From contig JALEOU010000044.1 in the NCBI GenBank assembly GCA_022766945.1, forward strand, positions 1-64,000: 64,000 nucleotides of DNA, given 5' to 3'. Each line of letters begins with the position of its first letter. The stretch's first letter is position 1. The notes under the pieces were generated by a model that saw nothing but the letters and a program-made list of their open reading frames with translations, searched no databases and was not told the DNA's origin. Position numbers and translations under genes: made by a program. Positions 54,509 to 63,252 of the stretch are shown one piece after another. Source of the stretch: Fusicatenibacter sp. (GTDB lineage Bacteria; Bacillota; Clostridia; Lachnospirales; Lachnospiraceae).

Positions 54509-55399
54509 ATGATCGATCATTTGTCTTTATATCACATTTTTTATATAACCGCTGAGTGCGGAAATATTTCACGTGCCTCAGAAAGACTATATATCAGCCA
54601 GCCTGCCGTAAGCAAATCACTTCAGAAACTGGAAGACAGTCTGAATACCATTCTGTTTCACCGTACTTCCCGGGGGGTCACACTTACAGAAGACGGTCTT
54701 TTGCTGTACCGCCATGTAAAGGACGCATTCTCTTCTCTGGAAACCGGTGAAGAATTATTGAACCGAAAGCATCGCCTAGGGATTACCAGAATGCGCATTG
54801 GTGTCAGCACAACCCTATGCAAATATATACTGCTCCCATATCTCAAAGAATACATTGCCGAACATCCTCATGTCAAAGTAACCATTAGCTGCCAGTCTAC
54901 TTATAAAACCCTCGAACTTTTAAAGGAGCGCAAAATTGATGTCGGGCTCATCGGTGAGACCAGCCGGAAAGAATCTTTATACTTCTATCCAATCCGTTAT
55001 ATTCAGGATACTTTTGTCTCCACCAAAGCTTATCTGGAAAATCTGAAAATACGAAGCGAAGATGCAACCATTTTTTCCTCCGCTGCTTTTATGATGCTCG
55101 ATGAAGAAAATATCACAAGACAATGGATCAGCCAGTCACTGCAGGAACACCATATCGAACTGCAAAATATCCTGGAAGTCTCGACCATGGATCTGCTTAT
55201 TGAATTTGCAAAAATCGGTCTTGGAATCGCCTGTGTCATCCGGGAATTTGTGGAGAGAGAACTAAACGAGGGAACACTCATTGAAGTCAACATGGGACTG
55301 GAATTGGAAAGAAGGAGAATCGGACTCATCTGTAATGAGGAAGACAGGCAGGAAACGGCTGTTTCCGAATTTCTGGAAAAATTTCAAATCCATAATTAG
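54509..55399 (+). CDS. LysR-family regulator divergent from leuCD
   Basis: 296 residues. N-terminal helix-turn-helix with GNISRASERLYISQPAVSKS and the linker helix, then a LysR substrate domain (MRIGVSTTLCKYILLPYL). Divergent from leuCD across a 240-base region, suggesting control of leucine or other branched-chain genes, perhaps with a pathway intermediate as effector; this is inference from position. GAGAGG precedes the ATG. Confidence 0.9.
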   Translation: MIDHLSLYHIFYITAECGNISRASERLYISQPAVSKSLQKLEDSLNTILFHRTSRGVTLTEDGLLLYRHVKDAFSSLETGEELLNRKHRLGITRMRIGVSTTLCKYILLPYLKEYIAEHPHVKVTISCQSTYKTLELLKERKIDVGLIGETSRKESLYFYPIRYIQDTFVSTKAYLENLKIRSEDATIFSSAAFMMLDEENITRQWISQSLQEHHIELQNILEVSTMDLLIEFAKIGLGIACVIREFVERELNEGTLIEVNMGLELERRRIGLICNEEDRQETAVSEFLEKFQIHN

Positions 55400-55437
55400 C
55401 AAATCATTTTCAGCTTTATGATCCCGGAATAAAAAAG

Positions 55438-55473
55438 GGTTTTATCAGTCAATTCTGAGGCTGATAAAACCCT
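55438..55473. terminator. Bidirectional terminator between lysR and ilvC
   Basis: Perfect 12-base stem GGGTTTTATCAG/CTGATAAAACCC. On the minus strand it is followed by TTTTTT (ilvC end) and on the plus strand by TGAAACTTTTT (lysR end). Confidence 0.92.
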
Positions 55474-55481
55474 GAAACTTT

Positions 55482-56519
<1,038 letters not shown>

Positions 56520-56639
56520 CTATTGTAATATCGCCGCGATAACTCCCGTCATCGGGCACCCGATTCCGTCCACCCTTGCAGCCAGCAGATACGTAATCAG
56601 GCCGGAACTGCTCTCTGCAATTACAAAGATCCGTTCCAT
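56520..56639 (-). CDS. Putative 39-residue small protein upstream of ilvC
   Basis: ATG to TAG, 40 codons. Starts MERIFVIAESSSGLITYLL and ends GVIAAILQ. It is hydrophobic and rich in Ile, Leu and Val (13 of 39). The stop lies 18 bases before the ilvC start, overlapping its ribosome-site region, so translation could be coupled or act as a leader peptide. A clear ribosome site is lacking; the start sits below a strong hairpin (GGAGA-CTTTC/GAAAG-TCTCC). No family recognised. May be chance. Confidence 0.3.
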   Translation of the reverse strand: MERIFVIAESSSGLITYLLAARVDGIGCPMTGVIAAILQ

Positions 56640-56768
56640 ATATTGTCAGGGAGATCTTTCTTAAAGAAAGTTCTCCGCCAGCAAACAATGTCGATACCGC
56701 GCCTATACTACGGCAGACCTGTCCGTTCTGCCCGGCGCGTCATTGCGCAGGTTAGGTCTCCTCCATTC
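56640..56768 (-). promoter_or_regulatory. Structured intercistronic RNA between ilvN and ilvC
   Basis: Directly after ilvN the minus strand has AGACCT...AGGTCT, CTGC...GCAG and GCGC arms, followed by the GGAGA/TCTCC hairpin with inner CTTTC/GAAAG at about 56648-56674. No T-run follows, so not a standard terminator. It may set differential ilvN/ilvC expression or hold an unrecognised regulatory RNA. Confidence 0.35.
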
Positions 56769-57272
56769 TCAATCCAGATAACGCACGTCATGTGCTCCTC
56801 TTGAAAGTCCGGTAACACCCGTTCTTGCCAGCTCCAGGATTTCATAGCCCTGAACCAGATTCAAAAATCCCTCCAGCTTTGACTGACTTCCTGTCAGTTC
56901 CACGATCACGCTCTCCTGTCCCACATCGACAATTCTTCCGCGGAAAACATCCGCAATTGCGATGATATTACGGCGCTCTGCCTCGTTTACACGAATCTTA
57001 ACAAGAATCAGTTCCCTATGTACACTGTCTTCTTTCTCGAGTACCTTTATGTCACGGACATCAACCAGCTTCTCCAGCTGTTTCGTGATCTGCTCCAGAA
57101 TTAAATCATCTCCACTGCAGACAACCGTCATCCGGGTAAATCTCGGATCAGCGGTTACACCCGCTGTGATGCTGTCAATATTGAATGCACGACGGCTGAA
57201 TAATCCAGCCACACGACTTAGCACACCTGCTGTATTGTCAACAAGCAAAGATAATGTTCTTTTCTGTTCCAT
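56769..57272 (-). CDS. ilvN: Acetolactate synthase small (regulatory) subunit
   Basis: 167 residues. ACT domain at the N-terminus: LSLLVDNTAGVLSRVAGLFSRR (given by position) and FNIDSITAGVTADPRFTRM, then a C-terminal ACT-like domain ending GYEILELARTGVTGLSRG. It confers valine feedback on the catalytic IlvB. ilvB is not in the window, so the small subunit is encoded apart from its partner. The start at 57272 fits the promoter; an in-frame ATG at 57335 would place the transcription start inside the gene. Confidence 0.94.
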   Translation of the reverse strand: MEQKRTLSLLVDNTAGVLSRVAGLFSRRAFNIDSITAGVTADPRFTRMTVVCSGDDLILEQITKQLEKLVDVRDIKVLEKEDSVHRELILVKIRVNEAERRNIIAIADVFRGRIVDVGQESVIVELTGSQSKLEGFLNLVQGYEILELARTGVTGLSRGAHDVRYLD

Positions 57273-57325
57273 GATAAAAACCCACTTTCTTCCCGATCTT
57301 GTCTCTTCCGAGCACCTTATCCAAT

Positions 57326-57354
57326 ATATTAGCAACTACCTTGCACTTTGTCAA
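57326..57354 (-). promoter_or_regulatory. ilvN promoter
   Basis: Consensus TTGACA (57354-57349), 17 bases, TAATAT (57331-57326), about 45 bases before the ilvN start. The leader is too short for a T-box. Confidence 0.75.
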
Positions 57355-57443
57355 TGAAATTTCGCAAGGAAATTTCCCGTTTTGCAGAAAACTTTGCCCT
57401 AAATAGTGCTTCCGGGAAGATTATTTGAAGGTTTTTATGTTAA

Positions 57444-58949
57444 TCAGTCCAGTTCAATTTCCAGATAATCCTCAGGAGGAAGTTTCTTTTCCGAAGCTGC
57501 CTGATATTTCTTCAGCTCTGACTGCGCCTTTTTCAGGGATACGTTGGTTCCGGCTCCTGCCATACATCCGCCAGGACATCCCATTCCTTCGATCAGACAG
57601 CCTTTCATTTTTCCTGCTTTTGCAAGTGTAAGTATTTTTTTACAATCCGCAAGTCCCTCCGCATGCTGAATATTTACCGGAACGTCCGGATAATACTCCT
57701 TAAGGCATCTGGTAATGGCATCAGCCACACCACCGGCAACCGCATATCCTCTTCCGGCAGCAGTCGCATTGTGTGATTGTGCCTCCTCCTCAACTTCCGC
57801 CGGCACAATTCCTTTCGCGTCAAACATGCCAAGCAATTCTTCAAAGGTAATGACAAAATCCACATCACTTCTCACATGACGTCTCGATGCCTCGAGTTTC
57901 TTTGCCGCACAGGGACCAATAAACACAACCGATGCTTCCGGATGTTCTTTCTTGATACTTCTCGCGGTTGCCACCATAGGTGTCAGTTCCTGCGAAACAC
58001 TGTCAATCAGCGTTGGAAAATACTTTTTAGCAAGCATTGACCAGGAAGGGCAACAGGAAGTCAAAAGGAATGGCAGTTCTCCTGTGGCAACTTTATTTGC
58101 ATAATGATGTGCCTCTGCTACAGCACCGATGTCCGCACCCATCGCCACCTCATACACGTCCGCAAATCCCAGCTTTTTCAACGCTGCGATCAGTCTGCCC
58201 GGTGTCACATCATCTCCAAACTGTGCAACAAAAGCCGGTGCCACTTCTGCAATAATATTCTTTCCTTCTCTTAACGCACGGCATAGCTGGAAAATCTGAG
58301 ATTTATCAGAAATTGCACCAAACGGACAGCTTACCATGCACATACCGCAGGAAACACATTTCTCCGGATCAATTTTCGCTCTTCCCTGTTCATCACTTCC
58401 GATTGCTCCAACTCCACAGGCTCTCGCACAGGGACGTTCCAGTTTCGAAATTGCGTCATAGGGACAAATTGCCTTACATTTACCGCATTTAATACATTTC
58501 TCCTGATTAATATGGGATTTTCCATCCACAATTTCAATCGCGCCTTTTGGACATACCTGTCGGCAGGGATGTGCCACACAGCCACGGCACATATTGCTTA
58601 CTACATATCCTTTCTCAAGACAGGCATCACACGCAGAAGGAATCACCTGCATCAGCGGCGGTTCATAATACTTTTCATCAATATTACTCTTTTCCATTCC
58701 GGCCGTAATATGAACCGCTTCGTTTTCCGGACGCAGGCTCATTCCCATCGCCAGCCTTACACGCTCTGATGCAACTGCTCTCTCACGATAGATACTTTCC
58801 CGATAAGTCGCTTTTTCCTTCACAATGTGATAAGGAATCGCTTCAATCTCATCGTTGAAATTATCCTTATTGGATTCAAAGGCAACCTTTGCAATTTCAG
58901 TAAAAACCTTTCTTCGAATTTCTTTTACAGGTGTGTTTACACTTCTCAT
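57444..58949 (-). CDS. [FeFe] hydrogenase, group B-like, with ferredoxin domains
   Basis: 501 residues, cytoplasmic. An N-terminal region with CDACLEKGYVVSNMCRGCV is followed by several 4Fe-4S motifs (CRQVCPKGAIEI, CIKCGKCKAICPYDAIS, CVSCGMCMVSCPFGAIS). The H-cluster domain has TSCCPSW, FIGPCAAKKLE and EGMGCPGGCMAGAG. TSCCP instead of TSCSP marks the monomeric group B. Likely oxidises ferredoxin to make H2, or senses H2. Start at 58949 is supported by AAAGGAG and by a promoter inside the longer reading frame. Confidence 0.9.
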   Translation of the reverse strand: MRSVNTPVKEIRRKVFTEIAKVAFESNKDNFNDEIEAIPYHIVKEKATYRESIYRERAVASERVRLAMGMSLRPENEAVHITAGMEKSNIDEKYYEPPLMQVIPSACDACLEKGYVVSNMCRGCVAHPCRQVCPKGAIEIVDGKSHINQEKCIKCGKCKAICPYDAISKLERPCARACGVGAIGSDEQGRAKIDPEKCVSCGMCMVSCPFGAISDKSQIFQLCRALREGKNIIAEVAPAFVAQFGDDVTPGRLIAALKKLGFADVYEVAMGADIGAVAEAHHYANKVATGELPFLLTSCCPSWSMLAKKYFPTLIDSVSQELTPMVATARSIKKEHPEASVVFIGPCAAKKLEASRRHVRSDVDFVITFEELLGMFDAKGIVPAEVEEEAQSHNATAAGRGYAVAGGVADAITRCLKEYYPDVPVNIQHAEGLADCKKILTLAKAGKMKGCLIEGMGCPGGCMAGAGTNVSLKKAQSELKKYQAASEKKLPPEDYLEIELD

Positions 58950-59022
58950 AATGAAAGCTCCTTTCCCCGCAGCTTGCCGATCCTGTTCTTTCCCGCTTTC
59001 AAAACATGGATCCATTTCATTC

Positions 59023-59052
59023 ATTATATCAGGAACAATCCAATCTACACAA
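59023..59052 (-). promoter_or_regulatory. Hydrogenase promoter
   Basis: TTGTGT (59052-59047), 18 bases, TATAAT (59028-59023) with TGA in front (extended -10), about 70 bases upstream of the chosen start. Confidence 0.55.
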
Positions 59053-59103
59053 GCACGAAAGTGTACAAAATTCCATACAAGCCTTCCTGCGGTTACTGCT
59101 TCG

Positions 59104-60588
59104 TCAGGAAAGGAGTTCTCTGACCATTTTGGCATCAAAGGTCACGGATTCTACCTGATTTACTTCAATCTGATACAGTGCATTTGCCGCTATATGCTCT
59201 GCTGCCTGCTCGAGGTCACGGATTCCGCTGGTGTTTTCATGCAGCTTGATTACCGCATCCAGGCCATCCGGGCTCAGAATACATTCTTCTTCCCGCATTC
59301 CGATGCGTTTCAGAACTTTTGGGAGCGCATATCTGGAAAAGATGACTTTCTTCTCTTCCGGCGTATAATCCGGTATCTCGATCACGGCGAATCTGGACAT
59401 CAGCGGGGCACTGATCTGACTTTTGTCGTTTGCTGTGGCAATCGGATAAACGCCCACCGTCGGTATCATGCATTCCATATAGTTATCTGTGAATCCAAGA
59501 TTATCCAGCAAAGTCAGAAGAACATCGGCAGGATTTCCGTTTCCCTTACCGGACGCAGCTTTATCCAGCTCATTAATGATAAAAACAAGATTGGATTCGC
59601 CCGCCATGGAAAATGCTTCCATAATAATACCTGGCTTTGCATTCGCATAGATTCTCGAACTACCCGTGAGCTGCTCGGGATCATTGATAGAACTCATATC
59701 CAGCGTCGTCCAGGGCAGTTTCAAAATTCTGGCTACTGCATAGGCAATCTGTGATTTTCCTGTTCCGGCAGGACCGATCAGCAAAAGACCATAAGCCGGA
59801 AGTGTATGTGTACGATTGATCTGAATGATTGTCTCTATAATCCTCTGTTTCACACGCTCCATACCGTAAAGTTCCTCATCCAGAATACGCCGAGCTTCTT
59901 TCGGATCAATCGCTTCAAAATAATTACTCTTCCACTGGATATTCATCATTATGGAGAGTGCACGCTGCGCATGGCGTCGTTCTTCCGGTGAGACTTCGTG
60001 AGAACGTGCAACCGCCAGATTTCTTCTTGCCCACAGTCGAATATTGTCCGGCAGCGTTCTTCCGGCGCAGTTCATAAAATCTGTGATGCTCTGAATGCTG
60101 GTAAGTTTCATACTGTCACCGGTCTCTTCCCGGTCCTCATCTTCCAGCTCCTCTTCCGGTGCATCACTTGAAAGAAGACGTTCAATCATAAACTGCAGAA
60201 AACCATCCTCGGCTGAAAGCTTGACTCCCCCGCCAAAGGCAGTTTCGCGAATCTTATATACAGCATACCCATCTTCGCGGTCACATCCTGAGAGACGTAC
60301 ATGAATATGATTTTCTCCAAGCCACTTCAAAAGACTCACAAATCTGGCATCGATCTTTAAAATATCCGCACTGACCGTTCCGTTTTCCTCTTTGCATTCA
60401 AATGCAGTCCGTTTCGATGGATTGGTAAACACTCCAAGGGAATGGTGTTTCAGTTTTCCCCCCTGATTATCCAAAACCAAAATCGGCTGTTCCGGTGATG
60501 TCACTGATTCATTGGTACGAAAAATTGTATAAGTACACTCGGATACCTTTGTTTTTTCCGGTGAATTGCTAAAATCAAACACTGGCAT
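59104..60588 (-). CDS. AAA+ ATPase with Lon-like ATPase module
   Basis: 494 residues. The N-terminal 240 residues are of unrecognised fold, with an acidic stretch EELEDEDREETGD. The AAA+ module starts near YGMERVKQRIIETI. It has Walker A LLIGPAGTGKS, Walker B LVFIINELDKA, sensor 1 PIATANDKS and the Arg-finger region SRFAVIEIPD. It resembles the Lon ATPase domain but has no protease domain. Substrate unknown. Start at 60588 follows GGAGG by eight bases. It precedes the hydrogenase gene by 154 bases; a functional link is only positional. Confidence 0.82.
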   Translation of the reverse strand: MPVFDFSNSPEKTKVSECTYTIFRTNESVTSPEQPILVLDNQGGKLKHHSLGVFTNPSKRTAFECKEENGTVSADILKIDARFVSLLKWLGENHIHVRLSGCDREDGYAVYKIRETAFGGGVKLSAEDGFLQFMIERLLSSDAPEEELEDEDREETGDSMKLTSIQSITDFMNCAGRTLPDNIRLWARRNLAVARSHEVSPEERRHAQRALSIMMNIQWKSNYFEAIDPKEARRILDEELYGMERVKQRIIETIIQINRTHTLPAYGLLLIGPAGTGKSQIAYAVARILKLPWTTLDMSSINDPEQLTGSSRIYANAKPGIIMEAFSMAGESNLVFIINELDKAASGKGNGNPADVLLTLLDNLGFTDNYMECMIPTVGVYPIATANDKSQISAPLMSRFAVIEIPDYTPEEKKVIFSRYALPKVLKRIGMREEECILSPDGLDAVIKLHENTSGIRDLEQAAEHIAANALYQIEVNQVESVTFDAKMVRELLS

Positions 60589-60620
60589 ATGTAATTCCTC
60601 CCATTTTAAAGGCTGATACA

Positions 60621-60649
60621 AGTCTAGCACGAAATATCTGTCAGGACAA
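60621..60649 (-). promoter_or_regulatory. Promoter of the AAA+ gene
   Basis: TTGTCC (60649-60644), 17 bases, TAGACT (60626-60621) with TGC in front (extended -10), about 35 bases before the start codon. Confidence 0.5.
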
Positions 60650-60652
60650 TAG

Positions 60653-60699
60653 AAAAACTGCTGCTTTTGCAATTACTTTTATTACAAAAACAGCAGTTT
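60653..60699 (-). terminator. Terminator of the oadB/oadG-like operon
   Basis: Outer stem AAACTGCTG/CAGCAGTTT with an inner TTTTG/CAAAA stem, followed on the minus strand by TTTTTCTATT. Confidence 0.75.
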
Positions 60700-60710
60700 G
60701 ATTCATTTCT

Positions 60711-60863
60711 TTAAGATTCTTTATCCTTCGGATCGTCCTTTTTTCCGCTGCCGATCTTGCCCATGATCAGCACACAGACCATAATAATCAAAATGGTGAC
60801 AAAAATGCCCGCCATTCCTTTCCCCATAATTTCCAGGGCCTGAATAATTGTCGTTGTATTCAT
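60711..60863 (-). CDS. Small OadG-like (decarboxylase gamma) membrane protein
   Basis: 50 residues, MNTTTIIQALEIMGKGMAG then a single hydrophobic helix (IFVTILIIMVCVLIMG) and a charged tail KKDDPKDKES. Size, one N-terminal helix and position next to the beta subunit match the gamma subunit of Na+-translocating decarboxylases, which anchors and assembles the pump. It begins 15 bases after the beta gene with a GGGAGG site. Confidence 0.7.
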   Translation of the reverse strand: MNTTTIIQALEIMGKGMAGIFVTILIIMVCVLIMGKIGSGKKDDPKDKES

Positions 60864-60878
60864 TTTCTACCTCCCTTA

Positions 60879-62015
60879 TCAGAGCATACTGGTTACCAGG
60901 TTGATTACCATACCTCCGGCGATGACAGAAGCAATCTGTCCGGAAACATTGGCACCTGCTGCATGCATCAGGATTACATTGCCGGGATCCTCTTCCATTG
61001 CCATCTTCTGTACCACTCTGGAAGACATTGGAAATGCAGAAATACCTGCTCCTCCTATCATCGGATTGATCTTCTTTTTCAGGAAAAGGTTGATGAATTT
61101 TGCAAGCAGCACGCCTCCGATGGTATCCATGACAAATGCAAAGAGACCGATCAGCATAATCAGGAGCGTATCCACACGAACAAAGTTTTCCGCCTGAATA
61201 CTGAAGGAAATGGAAATACCAAGCAACAGAGTGATCAGATTTGCCAGATTATTCTGAGCTGTATCAGAAAGTGTTCCAAGCACTCCACACTCACGAATCA
61301 GGTTTCCAAACATCAGAAATCCTACCAATGCAACAGACTGCGGTGCAATCAGACCGACAATAACGGTAACGATGATCGGGAATGCAATCCGCATTGTTTT
61401 GCTGACGCTCTTCGGGTTATATTCCATATGAATACGGCGTTCTTTTTTTGTCGTTACCAGTCGAATAGCAAACGGCTGAATGATCGGAACCAGTGCCATA
61501 TACGAATATGCCGCTACAGCAATCGGCCCGATGTAATTGGATTTCAACACCTGAGAGACAAGAATTGAAGTCGGTCCATCTGCCGCACCGATAATTCCGA
61601 TCGATGCACAGTCTTTGAGTGGAAAACCACAGACTGCTGCAAGCAGAATCGCTGCAAAGATACCAAACTGAGCTCCGGCTCCAAACAGGAACATGACCGG
61701 GTTCGACAGCAACGGTCCAAAATCAATCATGGCTCCGATTCCGATAAACAGCAGAATCGGCATCGCCTCCGATGCATTGATTCCCACTTCGAAGAGCCAG
61801 GAGATGATACCATGAGACTCAATCCCACCCTGAAGTACCTGATCCAGCACTCCGGAATACGGCAGGTTTACAAGGATTGCACCAAAACCCATCGGCAGAA
61901 GAAGAGACGGTTCATACTCTTTTTTAATCGCCAGATAGATGAGGGCAATGCCTACTGCATACATGACCAGCTGTTTCCAGGTAAGGGCCATAATGCCTTC
62001 CACTAAAAATTCCAT
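60879..62015 (-). CDS. oadB: Na+-translocating decarboxylase beta subunit
   Basis: Membrane subunit that couples decarboxylation of a carboxybiotin carrier to Na+ export. 378 residues with about ten helices. Key motif IGAADGPTSILVS holds the functional Asp. Other blocks are LLFIGIGAMIDFGPLLSNP, NLITLLLGISISFSIQAE and GGAGISAFPMSSRVVQKMA (family-typical C-terminus HAAGANVSGQIASVIAGG). No carboxyltransferase or biotin-carrier gene lies in the window, so it must partner with one encoded elsewhere. Confidence 0.92.
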   Translation of the reverse strand: MEFLVEGIMALTWKQLVMYAVGIALIYLAIKKEYEPSLLLPMGFGAILVNLPYSGVLDQVLQGGIESHGIISWLFEVGINASEAMPILLFIGIGAMIDFGPLLSNPVMFLFGAGAQFGIFAAILLAAVCGFPLKDCASIGIIGAADGPTSILVSQVLKSNYIGPIAVAAYSYMALVPIIQPFAIRLVTTKKERRIHMEYNPKSVSKTMRIAFPIIVTVIVGLIAPQSVALVGFLMFGNLIRECGVLGTLSDTAQNNLANLITLLLGISISFSIQAENFVRVDTLLIMLIGLFAFVMDTIGGVLLAKFINLFLKKKINPMIGGAGISAFPMSSRVVQKMAMEEDPGNVILMHAAGANVSGQIASVIAGGMVINLVTSML

Positions 62016-62096
62016 TTCACAGTTCCTCCATTGTTTTCTTGGTTTTCGGAGTATTCATGCTTTTGCATGACCGCTGACAGAGCTATCACGATGAAT

Positions 62097-62150
62097 GAAA
62101 AAAAAGACTTTTATTGCATCGAAAGATTTGTCCTGATGCAATAAAAGTCT
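62097..62150 (-). terminator. Terminator of the oadB leader riboswitch
   Basis: A 16-base perfect stem AGACTTTTATTGCATC/GATGCAATAAAAGTCT followed by TTTTTTTT on the minus strand. Its first arm overlaps the 3' strand of the aptamer P1, so aptamer folding and termination exclude each other (predicted ON switch). Confidence 0.85.
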
Positions 62151-62260
62151 CGCTATTTCAATCTCCTGCGGATCATGGCATCAAAAGCCATAACCGGGTC
62201 TGTCGCATGAAAATCCATTCGATCGCCTAAACCATCTCTTCTGGCAGCTACTCCCTTTTA
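62143..62260 (-). promoter_or_regulatory. yybP-ykoY-like (metal-ion) riboswitch before oadB
   Basis: The minus strand opens AAAAGGGAGTAGC and closes ATAGCGAGACTTTT. This reproduces the conserved core of yybP-ykoY Mn2+ riboswitches (GGAGUAGC opposite UAGCNAGA, closed by a P1 of AAAAG/CUUUU). A stem CGGTTATGGC/GCCATGATCCG lies between. A terminator follows. Na+-I (DUF1646) leaders also control Na+-pump genes, so ligand identity needs testing, but the core matches the Mn2+ class. Confidence 0.65.
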
Positions 62261-62268
62261 TCTTTTTT

Positions 62269-62298
62269 ATTATAAACAGTTCTGTCATCAAGTGTCAA
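62269..62298 (-). promoter_or_regulatory. oadB operon promoter
   Basis: Consensus TTGACA (62298-62293), 18 bases, perfect TATAAT (62274-62269), immediately before the riboswitch. Confidence 0.88.
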
Positions 62299-62307
62299 CG
62301 CCTTTTT

Positions 62308-63252
62308 TCAAATCAATGCAAACGTTTTTAAAAGATACAGCCAAAACGTCAGAGTAAAAGCACTCCCGCAGGTGGTCAGCATTACCGTGTTTGCTGTCAG
62401 AGAGCCTTCATGTCCCATATTTTTTGCCATCACAAAACAAGTGACCGTCGTTGCGGACCCTAACATCACAAGAATCGCGATCAGTTTTTCCTCCCTGAAT
62501 CCAAGAGCAATCGCGATGGGAAGAAATACCGCAGCAAGTCCAACCAGCTTAATCAAAGCAGCTGCAATCCCCGGTTTCAGATTCTTTGCTGCACTTTTCG
62601 CCTGAAAGGAGGCTCCCATTGCGATCAGCCCCAAAGGAGTGGCCAGAACTGCAAGATTCTGAACCGTTTTTGCCAGAATCGGCGGCTTTGGTATCCGAAG
62701 TACCGACCAGATCAGGCCGATCACTATTCCAAGGATAATCGGATTCGTCACAATTCCTTTGAGGGTTTTTTTCACAAATTTTCCATCGATAGGTTCTCTT
62801 TTCGGGCTGAACACAGAGAGCACCACGACCGCCATTACATTGTAGAGAGGTACACTGCTGATAATCATCAGCGGAGCCATCCCGGAGTTTCCATAAATAT
62901 TCTGAATAAATGCAATTCCGAGAATCGCTGCACTGCTTCGGTAGGATGCCTGAATAAATTCACCCTGAAGTGTCCTGTCTTTCAGGCAAAAGGATAATGC
63001 CCAGACCGCCAGGATGGACAGCATCGTCGCCACAAAGCAAAAGAGGACAAAACGCGTATCCCATACCGTAAAGAAATCAGAATCTGAAAGATCCGAAAAG
63101 AGCAGTACCGGAAGCGCAATTTTGAATACAAATCGATTCAGCTTTTCCGTAAATGTCTCGTCCAGAATACCCACCTTCCGAAACAGAAGTCCCAGGAGCA
63201 TAGTCAGGAAAATGGGCATCGTGGCATTCAGACTGAAAATCAGATTTTCCAT
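62308..63252 (-). CDS. AEC-family membrane transporter
   Basis: 314 residues with about ten membrane helices. Starts [20 protein letters not shown], typical of auxin-efflux-carrier (AEC) proteins, which in bacteria often move malate or other organic anions. Blocks are FVFKIALPVLLFSDL, NPIILGIVIGLIWSVL and MIFMA-like C-terminal SATTVTCFVMAKNMG. The ATG overlaps the stop of the aldo/keto reductase gene (TAATG). In-frame upstream codons belong to that overlap. Confidence 0.85.
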   Translation of the reverse strand: MENLIFSLNATMPIFLTMLLGLLFRKVGILDETFTEKLNRFVFKIALPVLLFSDLSDSDFFTVWDTRFVLFCFVATMLSILAVWALSFCLKDRTLQGEFIQASYRSSAAILGIAFIQNIYGNSGMAPLMIISSVPLYNVMAVVVLSVFSPKREPIDGKFVKKTLKGIVTNPIILGIVIGLIWSVLRIPKPPILAKTVQNLAVLATPLGLIAMGASFQAKSAAKNLKPGIAAALIKLVGLAAVFLPIAIALGFREEKLIAILVMLGSATTVTCFVMAKNMGHEGSLTANTVMLTTCGSAFTLTFWLYLLKTFALI

